Below, one piece after another: positions 22,953 through 34,783 of a DNA stretch of 64,000 bases. The notes under the pieces are model-generated. The model did not search any database, was not told the origin of the DNA, and was given only the letters and a program-made list of their open reading frames with translations. Origin of the DNA: Adiantum capillus-veneris (taxonomy: Eukaryota > Streptophyta > Polypodiopsida > Polypodiales > Pteridaceae); the NCBI GenBank assembly GCA_014529385.2, contig CM043943.1:97056355-97120354 (forward strand), read 5' to 3'. Positions within the stretch are counted from its first letter, which is position 1, and the number at the start of each line of letters is the position of its first letter. The translations under genes and the position numbers were made by a program.

Positions 22953-25900
22953 AAGAGGCCCAAGAGCTTAGTCTCTTTCATGATGCAAACTCTAAAGTGG
23001 TTGTAACAAACCCAAATGTGGTACCTTTTCTCAATTTAGAATATTCAAATCCCTCATTTTACAATGAGCCATAAGCCCTTTCCTTAATACTATCCTTTTC
23101 TTGTTGTTTTAGGAGTAGCCAATGACAATTTTTTGAACCCCCCAAAAGTCAGTAGGTGTCTATCTCACCATTCAAAGTTGTCTACCTCAGCGTTGAACTT
23201 CTAAGGTCTTAAGAACCATTAGATATTGAGCCTAGTACCTCACCATTTCAAGTTGTCAAGCCTCCATCTATATAAATGGATACCCAAGAGATTGCTACCC
23301 ACCCTTATGAGACCCAAGAGGTCAAAATGCGTTGGCAATTTGCCTATAACAATCTCACTTGAGTCCTACTTATTTTTCTTTATCCCTACAATTTTTGGAG
23401 TAATCATGCACATGCTTGGCCTTTAAACTTTTTTGCACAAACCACTAAGATTCAAAATATAAATTATCTCATTTTTGACAAGCTTATTTGTTTTGCAAGC
23501 TTTATGAACAAGTTATGGCTCCCATAAAATGAAGAAAAAAGGAGAATGGAATTGAAGGTTGGTTGTTAAGCATGTTATATATTGTATATCTTGAACTTCT
23601 ATTTATCTATTGATCAAAACATTTGATTTGGACATGTCTTATAGAAAAAAAGGGTTATTCCCTCATATTAAAACATGTATATCAAACTTTTAGTGAGGAA
23701 TTGCAGTCCAGGACCCTTGCACACTCATATTTATCTTCAATTCAAGTGAAAGATGATGTGGATACATCTTCCCATGATGTGGGCAATGATGAATATGGGG
23801 AGCGACAAACTATTGCCATGCTATCACCCAATGCCCAAGCTATTATCTCCACTACATAAAATGTTAGTCAATCACAATCTAAGAGTCAAAATACCACTAA
23901 TGATATTGGGGTTGTGCATAGATGTATTCTTTGAAAACCACTTGATTTGGGATTGTTAGGCGAAGTCTTTTCAAAACTCTTTGTGAAATGCAATTTGTCT
24001 CCTCCATTGATCCCTTTGTGTAGATCATTTGCTAATGAAGCAATCCACACAATCTTTAGCCAGGTTGAGGTATTTTGTGATTCCTTTCATAGCCATGGTT
24101 ATGTTGATGCATCTGTCCCTTTCTTGGTCTCCCTCACCCACCCAAGAAGCTCTATCTACTTTGACATGATACAACTAAAACTTCAAGAGTGGGGGGGCAA
24201 ATCTTATTCTCCAACACGAGAGGTTTGAGACAAAAATCAAAGTAATAGAGTTGGAGGATCTCAAAGGTAAAAGACTTCTATTTTGGGATGGTAATCATTG
24301 TATGAAAGCAGGATGCCATGTGTGCATAAAGTTGAAACACTTCTTAAAATAATTGAAGTTTTTTGTTGTATAAATGTGCTATCATTTTTTATGTTCCTTT
24401 ATTCCCTCATAACACATGCTTGTAAGGTGTTGATTTTTGGTGATTGACAATAAGAAGCAAGAAGGAGAGTTGCTATTGGCTTTGCAATCTTAAAATGAGT
24501 ATGTAAACTTAATTTCATAATGATTAAGTAGACTTAAGTTCAAAATGATCAAGTAAACTTAATTTCAAAATGATTAAGCACACTTAATCTCATTTTTAAT
24601 CAATAAGTGCTAGCAAAATATGTGGTATTTTATAGATTGGTGTGCACAAGTGTAACTCCTACGTTGTCACATGAAATGTTTATGTTTCAAAGATTTGGAT
24701 TGGCTGACAAAACTTCAATATTAGAGTATCTGGGTGAGGATCTAAGGTAGTGGTATGCAATGGAATTTAGCTTAGAGTTGCATGCAAGAGAGCAATGCTA
24801 CAATGCTCCTGCTACTATTATAGGCCTAACTTGTATGGGAGGTAATGTTGGGGTTCCCATTTTTACTAGAGAAATTCCAAACACCGAGCAAGACTTGTTG
24901 AGCGAACCAAAAATCAAGCAAAACTAGCCAATCAAAGAGGATAGCATACATAGCATTGTCAACTCTTGGTACGTTTTGACAATACTTAATTTCATGTGAT
25001 ATTTCATAAAGTTAACAAAAACTATAAAATTTTCTCATTATATTTCTCTACATCTAGAGGAATTTGTACATATACAAGAATAGCCAAATTCTCTTATAGT
25101 TTTTCATTCCATGTGTGTGTGTGTGTGTGTATATCCTCGGGGGGTTCACTATGTGTAAAACTACCATATCACGTGCGTTCAAAACATGTTTGTAAAACCC
25201 CTTATCTGTGAATCTTTTAATGAATATAATTTACCATTTTCTCTTAAAATCTATAAGTTTTGTCAAATTTGAAAAAATAATGTCCTTCTGTATAAATATT
25301 TCTGTAACTTTCAAGAACTTTAAATACCCTTCTGTTGAACTCACGTGATAGGTTACATTTTTATTAGGTGACCTCCCCAGGTGTATATCCCTCTCTCTCT
25401 CACACACACAAACAAGCTAGTACCCAGACACTACTTCCTAGATAGTCCGCTTTTTTATAAACTATGTTCAATCTTTCCAACTTGTACTTACTGCTCTCAT
25501 TTCCTCTGCATCTGAAAAAATCCACATGATTCTTGAATCGTCTAGATGAAGCTAATGTGCTTTTGACAATTTCCACTAGTACACCAAATGTTTGCGAATA
25601 GCCTCATCAACAACACCTAGTGTTGGACTACATGCCCTTTCTTTGGATGACTAAATTGTTGTCTAGTAACAATCATAATAAAATCCTTCCCAACTCTCAA
25701 ATGGAAAGTTTTTGAGGGCTTTATGAGGCTTGTAAAGCACATATATGATAACAGCCTTTTCGCTTCTTTAAATATCAACCTGCACCCGCAAGCAACTATG
25801 GGCGGGGGGATGAGAGCACCATCGAAAAGGTGGTAGAAGGATCAAGGGATGGATTGTGCAAGGCATTTGAGGACCTGAAGGACATCCGCAACATTTGCGC

Positions 25901-26338
25901 ATGGCATTTGATCATAGAGCGTTAGCACCATTTGGCTTCAACTGGTAGGCATGGAGGAGGAGGACATTATAACTACAAGGTGGAGGAGACAGAGACGCTA
26001 ACACCCACTAGGTGAGCATGATGTAGATGTGTCATAGCGCTTAATCTTCTGTATTGTGCTCATAAGTAATTGATATAATGGGTCAACAAGAGTGCTACGA
26101 TATTGTTTGCTTGCTTTTCCAAGAGTGAATGAACGGTAACCTTCCATAATACGTCTTGATGAGTGAGGCCTTCTCTTGCATCATGAACGTTGCCTCTCTA
26201 CTTCTCTCGCTCGTGTGCAAGGTTACTTGTAAAATCTTTTTGAAAAGTCAAAACCCCTCAAATCAGTTCGCGGCGATTTGGGGGGTTTTAGCTCCACATT
26301 TTGAAGCCTTTGAGGAGAAAATAGGAGGACATAGCACG

Positions 26339-26339
<1 letters not shown>
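22953..26339. other. no recognisable gene; small GT microsatellite
   Basis: Frames at 23226-23426, 23623-23859 and 23947-24228 (VKCNLSPPLIPLCRSFANEA) have no recognised motif and are broken from one another. They may be remnants of one decayed retroelement coding region on the plus strand. (GT)n lies at about 25111-25128. Confidence 0.4.

Positions 26340-26380
<41 letters not shown>
26340..26380. repeat. (GA)n microsatellite
   Basis: About 20 GA units. A related CACGTGGAGAGAGA context occurs at 28323 and 36352. Confidence 0.95.
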
Positions 26381-26383
<3 letters not shown>

Positions 26384-26560
26384 GTGTTTTGTTGGAACTC
26401 TATGCATTCTTAGTCCTTGCTGGGAACTCTGCACTAATATAGAGTTGGGGACTCTGTGAATTCTCATTCCTTGCTTTTTGCACGAGTGTTCACGAAATGT
26501 CCTCCTCTACCTTGGCATGCAGCACATTATTCTGCCTCCCTTGCATGGTGGAAAAGCCAC

Positions 26561-26746
26561 GGGCACTTGGCGGGGGGCAACAACCAACCAACATGAGAGG
26601 GTGTCGGCTGAGGTAGTTGAGCTGAGTGTTGTAGGCGAAAGGTGAAGGTCAGCAACTTGGCGGGGGGCAACAACCAGCAAACGTGACAGGGTGTCAATTG
26701 AGGTAGTTGACCAAAGGGTTGCAGGCAAAAGGTGAATGTCAGCAAC
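26561..26746. repeat. two tandem copies of a ~90-bp unit
   Basis: ACTTGGCGGGGGGCAACAAC occurs at 26565 and 26655; both copies continue GGGTGTC..TTGAGGTAGTTGA and AAAGGTGAA.GTCAGCAAC. Confidence 0.8.
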
Positions 26747-28065
26747 TCTCGTGTAGGTGAGGCTACTAAATGCAAGGGATAGAGGCTATGGCTAAAGGGT
26801 AAAGGTGTGGTGCAGTGGAACAGATCGTGGAAGAAAGAGACTTCGTTTTATCTCTTAGAATTAAGGATATTGGAGTTGAAGGATGCAATTGAGGCCTTCA
26901 ATGATATGGTGCAGGGGTGGGTGGCACGATCGCGTAGGACAAATAACCAACGGGACAATCTAGCGTGGCTAAACAGAGGGAGCAATAGGTAGAATTCAAA
27001 CGATGGCCGGGCAGGAAGTTGTGGCCAGAAGGGGTGAGTAGTATTGGTTAGGGTGCAACAACGAAGCACAGAGGAGACGTAGGAGAGGCCAGCACTAGAG
27101 TATAGTGTGGAGCATGTGCGGACGAGGGCGCCTCTGATGGCAACTTGCACAAGGAGTTTCCCATCAAAATTAATGGTTCTAGTACGTTTAGACCTAGTAG
27201 GAGTTACGTATGCTCAATGATTTTTGGGGAATCACTAGGATTCGTCAGGTCTAAGCAAAAACCGACTTCAACGTGTAACTGAAAGGGTGGATGGTGACAG
27301 GCCAGTGAAGGAGGAGGAGAATGATGAGCTGCCTATATGCGTTTGATCATGAGTAAGGGGAAGGCCTACGGCAAGGAGCAAGACATGTGTGGGCTATGAG
27401 GCGATAGGGGGAAACACCAGCTAGGGCATGAGAGCTAATTGTGTTTTTCTCTAAAGGAATGGCATGGAAGCGCCGTATGTTCTAGTGCATAGCCATTCTA
27501 GGAGAGAGATCAGTTGGGGAGATTGACATTTTGAATGTGGTGCTCGCTCAATGGCGAAGTGCAGCAAATCCAAATGAGATCAGCTATGTTGGCCCTCATT
27601 TACGCTTGTGTGTTCAGTGGTGTCCGTGGGTGCCGCAGATGCAAGCAGCTTCTTGTGTGTCGAGTGGAATGGGTCCCAAGGGAGGAGGGGTGGTGTGCAA
27701 AGATGATGATGAGCACCACCTTTGCTTTGCAATTGGGAGTCTTGGATACAATTAATGGTTTTTATGCGAGAGGTATATGTGCTCACAATTTTAAAAAGTT
27801 CATGGAAGGAAAGTATCTGCAAAGATACTTGTTTTTAGAGGCCGGTAGAGCATTAGTGAGAATATGAGGCGGCGGTGAATTGGAGAGAAAGACGGGACAC
27901 GAGGCATCAGGAGAGGCAGGGGACCAGATGAGGAGGCATCACAAGATCTCTAAGGGTCATGCACAAGGGAGCCTATAGGCGAGCGTACAATGAAGTTACC
28001 TGTTGTGGGCACAAAATAGATTTTTTAAAAAAAAGGGATGCTCGCTATTAGAAGGTAATGTGGAC

Positions 28066-28146
28066 GCTAGGTTGGCTATGAGGGTTGTCTCTTGTAACAA
28101 AGCTAGAGTAGGCCAATCCATGTTCGAATCTTACATCGTCCTTTTT
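28066..28146 (+). other. tRNA-like (pol III box A/B) stretch in copy A
   Basis: TTGGCTATGAGGG resembles an A box and TGTTCGAATCTTAC fits a B box 50 bp later. A like stretch is in copy B near 36096-36176, where the B box is changed to TTCCAATC. Weak; no cloverleaf was established. Confidence 0.25.
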
Positions 28147-28324
28147 AAGAGGGTTAGAAGGTTGGCATTGGGTCGTAAGTCATGGGCTTGGGAGCAATCT
28201 CGATCTAAATGTATGAATAAAATAAAGTAGCAGCAGTACGGGAGTAGATGAAAACGAGCTTCCATTAGAAAGAATCTATGAAGATGCTCGAAGGTCTCCC
28301 AAGGGAAAAAGTTAGAGGGTGGCA

Positions 28325-28326
28325 CG

Positions 28327-28376
<50 letters not shown>
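28325..28376. repeat. (AG)n microsatellite
   Basis: About 25 GA units inside copy A. Confidence 0.95.
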
Positions 28377-28381
<5 letters not shown>

Positions 28382-28489
28382 TCTGTGATGGTAAGGCGAG
28401 TGACAGAGAGATGGACTTTTTTTCATGGTCTACGTTGACTCTCTCTTTCCATTTCATTGGTACTTTGTAGCTTATGGGTTGCTGGATGA

Positions 28490-28490
<1 letters not shown>

Positions 28491-28546
<56 letters not shown>
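28491..28546. repeat. C30 homopolymer plus (TC)n
   Basis: Thirty C residues (28491-28520) then 13 TC units. Copy B has CTCCCTCCC followed by TC units at the same place, so the C tract arose or expanded in copy A only. Confidence 0.93.
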
Positions 28547-28550
<4 letters not shown>

Positions 28551-29758
28551 GTAAAGGTCTTGCTCAGTTTTTGACTCACTCGAGAAACCTCGCTCGGTGT
28601 TCATGGTAACACTTTTTTACTAGATGTAGAGCTTAATAGAAAAAATAAATGCAATGGGATATGTCTTTATTCTAAATTTCAATTTTCTATTTTTATCTTC
28701 AGTACTCAAAGTGAAGTACGTAATGTTAGATTGTCACTGGTTGACTCCTATGTAGAACAAGGGATATCATATGGAAAGGATCAATCTTGGTGGACTAAGA
28801 TGTGATTGTGGTTAATTGTAATGAAATATTTCATCATGTATTTGGAGTGGATAAATATTGCACAAATAAATCATTTACCAGTAGAAGCTCATTGAAGTAA
28901 GCTGACAAAAAAAAAAATCCCCTTTGATGGCATTGGTTAGAGGATCTCTCAAATACATGTGACCATCCATCCACAAATTGATTTCTTTCTAGCCAATGCT
29001 CCGCACTTGATCTATATTATTGGGATAAGATGTGTCAACTTGCACAATTGCATGTTCTTACTCCAAACATTACGAAGAGAATGGGGTGAAGGAGGGCCTC
29101 TTTATTTGACATGAGCTTATAAAGGTGATTAACATTTTGACAAATAGGTGTATGCCATGTGTGCAAGATAGGTGGGTGTGTAAGAGATGTGTAAGAGTGG
29201 TCAAAGTATGCACTTCCCCCCCAAAAAGGGAGGTGGAAAATTTTATGATTTTTGGCCTTCCATAACTCCCACATATGATCTCCAATTTCAATAGAGATCA
29301 TAGATCTGTAACCTACATGTCGAGCTCTTTCCATAGATATGCTACATGATATGGTTTTACTTGCTAGATTTTAAATTCCATTTGAGGGGGAAATTTTGAA
29401 TTCAAATAAGTAGCCGTTTTGGCTGTTTGAATTCAAAAGATGTCCTTTATTTACTTTCTTAATACTAAAGGTTTGACTTCCTTAAACTACCGAATAAAGA
29501 GCCCCTCGTAGACCCCATTCTCTTCCTAATGTAAGCCTGTTAAGATGAGACATTTTTATCCCGTTAGTAATGTCTCAAAATGGAATTAAGAAGTGGATTG
29601 AATGAAATGTAGAATGATTTTCTATCAAGTTAATTAGAGAGACAAGATGTAATGGCTATTCACAATACAATAGCTCAAAGCAAAAGGATGTTGAGTATGG
29701 AGAGAAAAAGAAAAGAGAACTCCAAGATAGGAGATTTGGGTGATGTTCTGGAGGGAAG

Positions 29759-30096
29759 GATTGTAAAGAAAAGCAAAAAGCCTATCTTTAGAAAGGATAG
29801 GGAGCCCTCTAAATCCTAACAATGCAGTGGCACTGAGTGTCTGCAATTCCTAGTAGACCTTTACAATTAAGGAAGATTCCTCCCTACTATCTTGTATACA
29901 ATGTGAAATTTCCATAATTGCACTCCCATGTAGCAGTCTTGTGCTCTTGAATGATGTAAATGGTACAAAATTTATTACAAGTGTGGAAAAATGGACCAAA
30001 CAGCCAAATAGGGTTGACAAGTAATGCCGCGAGCTGCAAAGAGTGCTTACAAGGCCCAATTTTGTATATGTAAGATAAAAATTTGTGGAGGTTTTG
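29759..30096. other. no recognisable gene
   Basis: Unique sequence right of copy A; nothing supported. Confidence 0.4.
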
Positions 30097-30561
30097 TTAA
30101 CGTTTTGGAGGAAAGAGAAGGTCCTCCAGAGTATCAAGAAGAGAAGATCCACGCTGTTGTTGAGGGTCTTGGCTAGGATTACTAGGAGGTTGAAGGCCAC
30201 AGTTAAGGGTAGGAGTAGGGCTAGGGCTAGGAAGAGTCGGAGGAGGCAGAGAGAAAGGGTCAGAGGTAGGGTTTGGGTTAAAGGTAGAAGGGTTGGCGCC
30301 AAAAATGGGGTTAGGAGGGGCAGGGACGTATGCTGAAAGGGTAGGGTAGGGAGGGTTAGGGTTGGGAAACGAGGGGGTAGGGTTAGGGCTAGGGTTGGGA
30401 TTAAATGTGGGGTTAGCGGTAGGGAAGAGAGAGGAGGAAAGTAGGGAGGGGGGCAAGGAAGAGAGCACAGAAGGTGGTAAGGGGGGAAGATCGTGCGGCG
30501 GGAGTTGCATGGCAAGATCATAGCTACTTCTTGGGAGAGAAGGAGAAAGGAGAAGGAGCAC
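30097..30561 (-). CDS. Pro/Asn-rich open frame in a degenerate telomere-like G-rich tract
   Basis: A 154-codon minus-strand frame with low-complexity PNPNPSPNPTPSFPN and PSPSPTPTLN parts. A more ordinary C-terminus reads SQDPQQQRGSSLLDTLEDLL. The DNA plus strand is rich in GGGTTAGGG, GGGCTAGGG and GGGTAGGG, so the proline repeats may merely translate an old telomere-like array. An overlapping 240-codon frame exists in another phase. It could be the N-terminus of a retroelement gag (Pro-rich leaders are common) but no gag core follows. Function unknown; reality as a gene uncertain. Confidence 0.3.
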   Translation of the reverse strand: MLLLLSPSLPRSSYDLAMQLPPHDLPPLPPSVLSSLPPSLLSSSLFPTANPTFNPNPSPNPTPSFPNPNPPYPTLSAYVPAPPNPIFGANPSTFNPNPTSDPFSLPPPTLPSPSPTPTLNCGLQPPSNPSQDPQQQRGSSLLDTLEDLLFPPKR

Positions 30562-31205
30562 AAGAACTTCATAACATTTTTCTTGGTGAAATTTTTATGT
30601 GGAGAAAAGGTTACGCTTTATTTGCAGATGGTACAACCTGTAACCTTTGCTTTAAGCACTATAACAAAAAATAACATTTGATAGCCTTATTGTCCAATTT
30701 TCTGCAGTGCGCTTCTTTGAGTTGTAATAAAAGCTTGTTCAACTGCATGCTGCCTAGTCTTGTTTTTTCTAGAAAGTGACTCTTGCACATCAATGACATG
30801 TTGTTGTCAGCCATGGAAAATGCAGGCACCTATGTGAAAACTGCCCAAAATGACTAGCTATACATCTTTCTACATACATGGTTAGAGGAACTATTCTATC
30901 ATACTGAACTTATCATTATGTCTATGATGAGCTATTTGATGCTATGTATCCATCTATTTGTATAACTGTATATATTAATATATAGATCCCATATCTTATA
31001 CTTCATAAGTGATATTATTCTCTCTGTCTAAGTGATACTTGAAATTGATATTATATAAGTGATATTATTCTATTTATCTAAGTGATACTTCATAAGTGAT
31101 ATCCTATCTATCTATCAAACAATTTGATAGATAGAATTTGTTGCTATCCGACTTCATACTTCATTACCATTATCGTCTAGAAATCTCATTGTCTATCAAT
31201 TAACT
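30562..31205. other. no recognisable gene
   Basis: AT-rich, with repeated AAGTGATATTATTCT / AAGTGATACTT units between 31005 and 31110. Confidence 0.45.
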
Positions 31206-31218
31206 AGCTTGTCTCTAT

Positions 31219-31220
31219 GC

Positions 31221-31279
<59 letters not shown>
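31219..31279. repeat. (AT)n then (AG)n microsatellite
   Basis: About 13 AT units followed by about 17 AG units. Confidence 0.95.
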
Positions 31280-31283
<4 letters not shown>

Positions 31284-31297
31284 ATAACTTCATTTCC

Positions 31298-31798
31298 TCA
31301 GACATTGTAGGGTCGGCCCTTAAAAAGAGTTGATTTAATTTTACTGCAATCTGTGCCACCGGTTCCAACTGTTGTTGCTTCAAAGCATGAAGGTGTTGCA
31401 GCGCTATCTACATGATATTCTGATGGGCGAAATTCTGAATCAGCAAAAGACTTAAGCATCAGCCAATCACCTTTAACGTCCTCAGGCTGTTGGATGAACC
31501 AGATTGCTGCAACACCATCAAGTAATGTGCGAACCTCCATCGCCTTGCGGTCATCTGCCCAATTGTGGTAGCCGGAAACATTATTGAAGTGGTCAAGCCA
31601 GGTCAAAACATCTTCTGTTGGTAATCCCGAGAAGTGTTTTGGCCGAATCTTGCTGTCAGGTTTGTGCATGTGGGACGTTGTAGAAGAGAGAAAATTCAGC
31701 AAGGTCTGGTTAGTGTGATTCACCTGGACCAACATATTTGACATAGCCTGGAATATGTGTTCCATCTGCACTTGTGAAATGGTGAGCTCAGGATGCAT
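31298..31798 (-). pseudogene. retrotransposon gag fragment (Ty3/gypsy type)
   Basis: The 166-codon frame begins MHPELTISQVQMEHIF. Its core is the retrotransposon gag pattern: KIRPKHFSGLPTEDVLTWLD, NWADDRKAMEVRTLLDGVAA and W..L...F...F (WLMLKSFADSEFRP). This is the particle-forming region before the zinc knuckle. The frame then ends in KGRPYNV and an AG/AT microsatellite replaces the rest of the element. No LTR, knuckle or pol is present next to it. The upstream side (31799-32090) has no clear primer site. Confidence 0.7.
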
Positions 31799-32153
31799 CG
31801 AAGCATCCTCATGACAGGAGAGGCAGGAGTTTGACGAGGTAAGAGTGGGTGGCTCATAATTGGAGGAGTATGGCTACGCTATGGCTAGGAGCGAGTAGGA
31901 GGTGCCCGCCGTCTCCACCAATGTGGAATACAGTACAAGACACTAAGAGAGATCCCAAATCCCCTGCCTATACTGTAGGTTCTCTTCTCTTTATAATAAG
32001 ACTGGGTTTCTCTCAAGAAGACCTTGCCCCACGGGCTTACATCAAGGAGACTCACTCGCCAAGAATACCCCTGGACCCACTAATCCAAAAAAAATATATA
32101 TATATATACAAGCAGTTCACACGATGAATTTGTAGGCCAAAAAGTTAGTTTTC

Positions 32154-32261
<108 letters not shown>

Positions 32262-32332
32262 TCTAAGTATATGTAGCACATGGTAATATATAAACTAAAG
32301 AATATTTGACTTTGTAATGTTTGTAGAACAAA

Positions 32333-32523
32333 ATGGACCCTTTCCTTCCAACTAGTTTAAAAGAGCAAGCAACTAATGATGCAAGTAAAGATCAAATTAT
32401 TTTCCAAGTTGATAATGAAGAATGCTATATACCTGCAAGCCCTGAAAATGATCCACTTCAAGAAATGGATAATTTGGAGAAGGATTCCACTGACTTTGCA
32501 AGTAATAAGGATAAAAGGCATGG

Positions 32524-32566
<43 letters not shown>

Positions 32567-33520
32567 CATACACATGTAAATACACGAGGATTTTTTCTAC
32601 TGAATTTTGGTGAGCATGAAAATGTGGCACATGCAAGAAAGAGGAAGACAAAAAAATTATCAAGCCTTGCTAATGTTACATGGTAAGTAGTGGTCACATG
32701 GATAAGTATAGTGAACAATGTATGGATTTACATATGTATGACTTATGCCATTTACATAGTCCTTTTTATGCTTTTAGAACAAAGATTCTTTGAAAAAGAG
32801 GAATGAAGCACAATCCTCTGGTGGAAGAAAGGTATGTACTTGACAAAATCTAAATTTGGTCATTAAAAACATAAATTAATTAACATGTATTTTGATATGT
32901 ATGCCTTACGTGATATCTCCAACCAAACTCGTCCTACTCTCCAAAGCAAAACCCCTCTAGTTGTGAGGGAAAGAAACAATATGAAATGTTTATGCTCTAT
33001 AATATACTGTAATTGGTAATGTCGTGGTTTTTCATGTGTGTAGACTATCAAAGCAACTAAATCTTGTAGGGTTATTCGTAAACCAACAAGATACAATGAC
33101 AGTTGTGAAAAAGAGGTGATTTATTGATCAAGAATAGTGAATGTTGATCATGTTAATTGAGTTTATTACTTGCATGCACTTTAAGTGAATGGTTAGGTTT
33201 TGAATCTTTTATTTTTTGTTTGATTAAGGTGGTGATTGGCACCCTACTAAGCAATGATCAAATGGAGGAGATGGCAATGAGCGTTATGAATGTGGATGAC
33301 GTTGACGATATGTATGGTCGATTGTGGCCAACAATCAAAGATCTCAAAACGATACACAAGGCGCACTTTTGACTGTGCACAAGCAAAATAAAGCCAAAAA
33401 ATCTCTTGAAATGTTATGTAGATTGGGTTATTAGCAACAAAATGCCTAAATGAAGGCTTTCTTATCACTCCAGCATTTGAGCTCAACTCTGGTAGAGAAA
33501 TACTGAAAGTTTTTCTACAT
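32333..33520 (+). other. possible exons of an unrecognised gene
   Basis: Exon-like pieces with fair splice sites. The first starts MDPFLPTSLKEQ at 32333 and is acidic (CYIPASPENDPLQEMDNLEK); a TC tract at 32528 follows KRHGPS. A piece ends GGRK before GTATGTAC (32833). Another reads TIKATKSCRVIRKPTRYND (from about 33044, after TAG). A last one reads VVIGTLLSNDQMEEMAM and VNVDDVDDMYGRLWPTIKD to 33372. The pieces share a common strand and modest length, but no domain is recognised and the order may be chance. It may be a decayed host gene or a transposon second gene. Confidence 0.25.
32528..32562. repeat. (TC)n microsatellite
   Basis: About 17 TC units inside the first exon-like piece; if that piece is real, the tract would encode Ser-Leu repeats. 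Confidence 0.93.
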
Positions 33521-33680
33521 TGAATCCCTAAAATGTTTATGGAATTTTCACTTAAGACCCCTTTTTCAATCGTTGAATCTCTAAAATTTTTATGGCATTT
33601 TCACTTAAGACCCCTTTTTCAATCATCGAATCTCTAAAGTTTTTATGGTATTTTCACTTAAGATCTTTTTTCTCAATCAT
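33521..33680. repeat. three tandem copies of a 53-bp unit
   Basis: Unit TGAATCTCTAAAATTTTTAT, then GG.ATTTTCACTTAAGACC and CCTTTTTCAATC, starting at 33521, 33574 and 33627. Confidence 0.88.
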
Positions 33681-33879
33681 TACCTTAGGTGTCTGCTGCA
33701 TTCTACATGAAGTGTGTCTTAATTTGAAGAGTCTTTTAAAATCTATGTTTTTAGTTTTCTAACCAATTGAAACAATGTATACTACTATAAAAGGGGGATG
33801 GATGCCCTCCCCCCCCCAACAACACGTGGCAAGCACTCCTTCATCCGGCAGTGTTTCATGCGCCTTCGAGCACACAGTT

Positions 33880-33881
33880 GA

Positions 33882-33934
<53 letters not shown>
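33880..33934. repeat. (AG)n microsatellite
   Basis: About 27 GA units with one ACA interruption. Confidence 0.95.
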
Positions 33935-33937
<3 letters not shown>

Positions 33938-34783
33938 CCCGCCAGCCGTACTAATCATAACTTAAAAGGCTACATAACGATCTTTAACTTGTTTATTGAG
34001 TAGGTGTATTCTCAAGTACATGTAAGTACACGATGTGGATAATGAATAACTACTAATGATAGATACCCCAAAGTCATGTTATTCAACTACTTTACTTTGA
34101 TTACTTGAGTATGTGTATTCTCAAGTACATGTAAGTACACGGTATAAATTATGATTCATTTTTTATGAAAGGTATCTCAAAGTGATATTCCATTTCTTTA
34201 GTGGGATTACTCAACAAAGGGATCGAAACACCTTCTTTTTGTAATGTAATGGTAGTAGGTATTGTTTAAACAATAGTATCAATATATTAGTTAAGTAGGT
34301 GTTAAAACTCAATGCCAAAAAAATTTACACATGAAATATCCATAGGACTATATTCTTAATTTGTAAAAATTTCTACATGGAACTTTTTCTCATGTGAAAA
34401 TCTCTTATCCACATTCTTTCCATCTTGAAAAAGTAAGATTTCCACATGTGAAATCCTTTTATCCACATTTTTTCCATCTTGGAAAAATCAGATTTCCAAA
34501 TGGTGAACTTTTCCAAGTTGTTTTCCTTCTTGAAAATGTGTCATTTTTACATGTAAATAATAATCCTACCAAGAAAAATGTGTCATTTATAAATGGTGAA
34601 AATTCTCATTAGATTTTTACATTAGAGAAAACACACTCAACTTTTTCAAGATGGAATTTATGAAACCATTTTTTTTCTTGATTGGAAAATACGAAGCGCT
34701 ATGCTTTTCCATTTCTATATTGAAATAATGGTAGGAAAAGAGTCTCCTTTCCCTTGTGGGAATTTGTTATGAAGTTCTTGTGG
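33935..34783. repeat. degenerate tandem repeats, no gene
   Basis: TGTATTCTCAAGTACATGTA occurs at about 34007 and 34107. From 34380 to 34640 a ~58-bp unit with CCATCTTGAAAA and CACATGTGAAA motifs recurs in decaying form. No gene is supported. Confidence 0.6.

Larger units (their letters stand above)
26754..29758. repeat. ~3-kb duplicated segment, copy A
   Basis: Nearly identical to 34784-37804 (offset 8,030 bp at the left edge). Shared landmarks include a 61-codon frame (start VQWNRSWKKETSFYLL in both), an (AG)n tract after GGCACGTGGAGAG, a TC tract and the right edge GGGTGATGTT.TGGAGGGAAG. Frames of 80-110 codons (e.g. 27535-27867) occur in both copies but lack recognised domains. Copy A uniquely has C30 at 28491-28520. 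No terminal repeats or target duplication were found, so it is either a segmental duplication or an unrecognised non-autonomous element. Confidence 0.85.

Noticed and set aside
28066-28146. A functional tRNA gene
   Set aside because: Only box-like motifs are present; no seven-base acceptor stem pairing could be found and the duplicate copy has a changed B box.
29850-30572. 240-codon minus-strand hydrophobic frame
   Set aside because: It overlaps the Pro-rich frame in another phase in a G-rich low-complexity tract; Leu/Pro/Thr repeats suggest a shadow.
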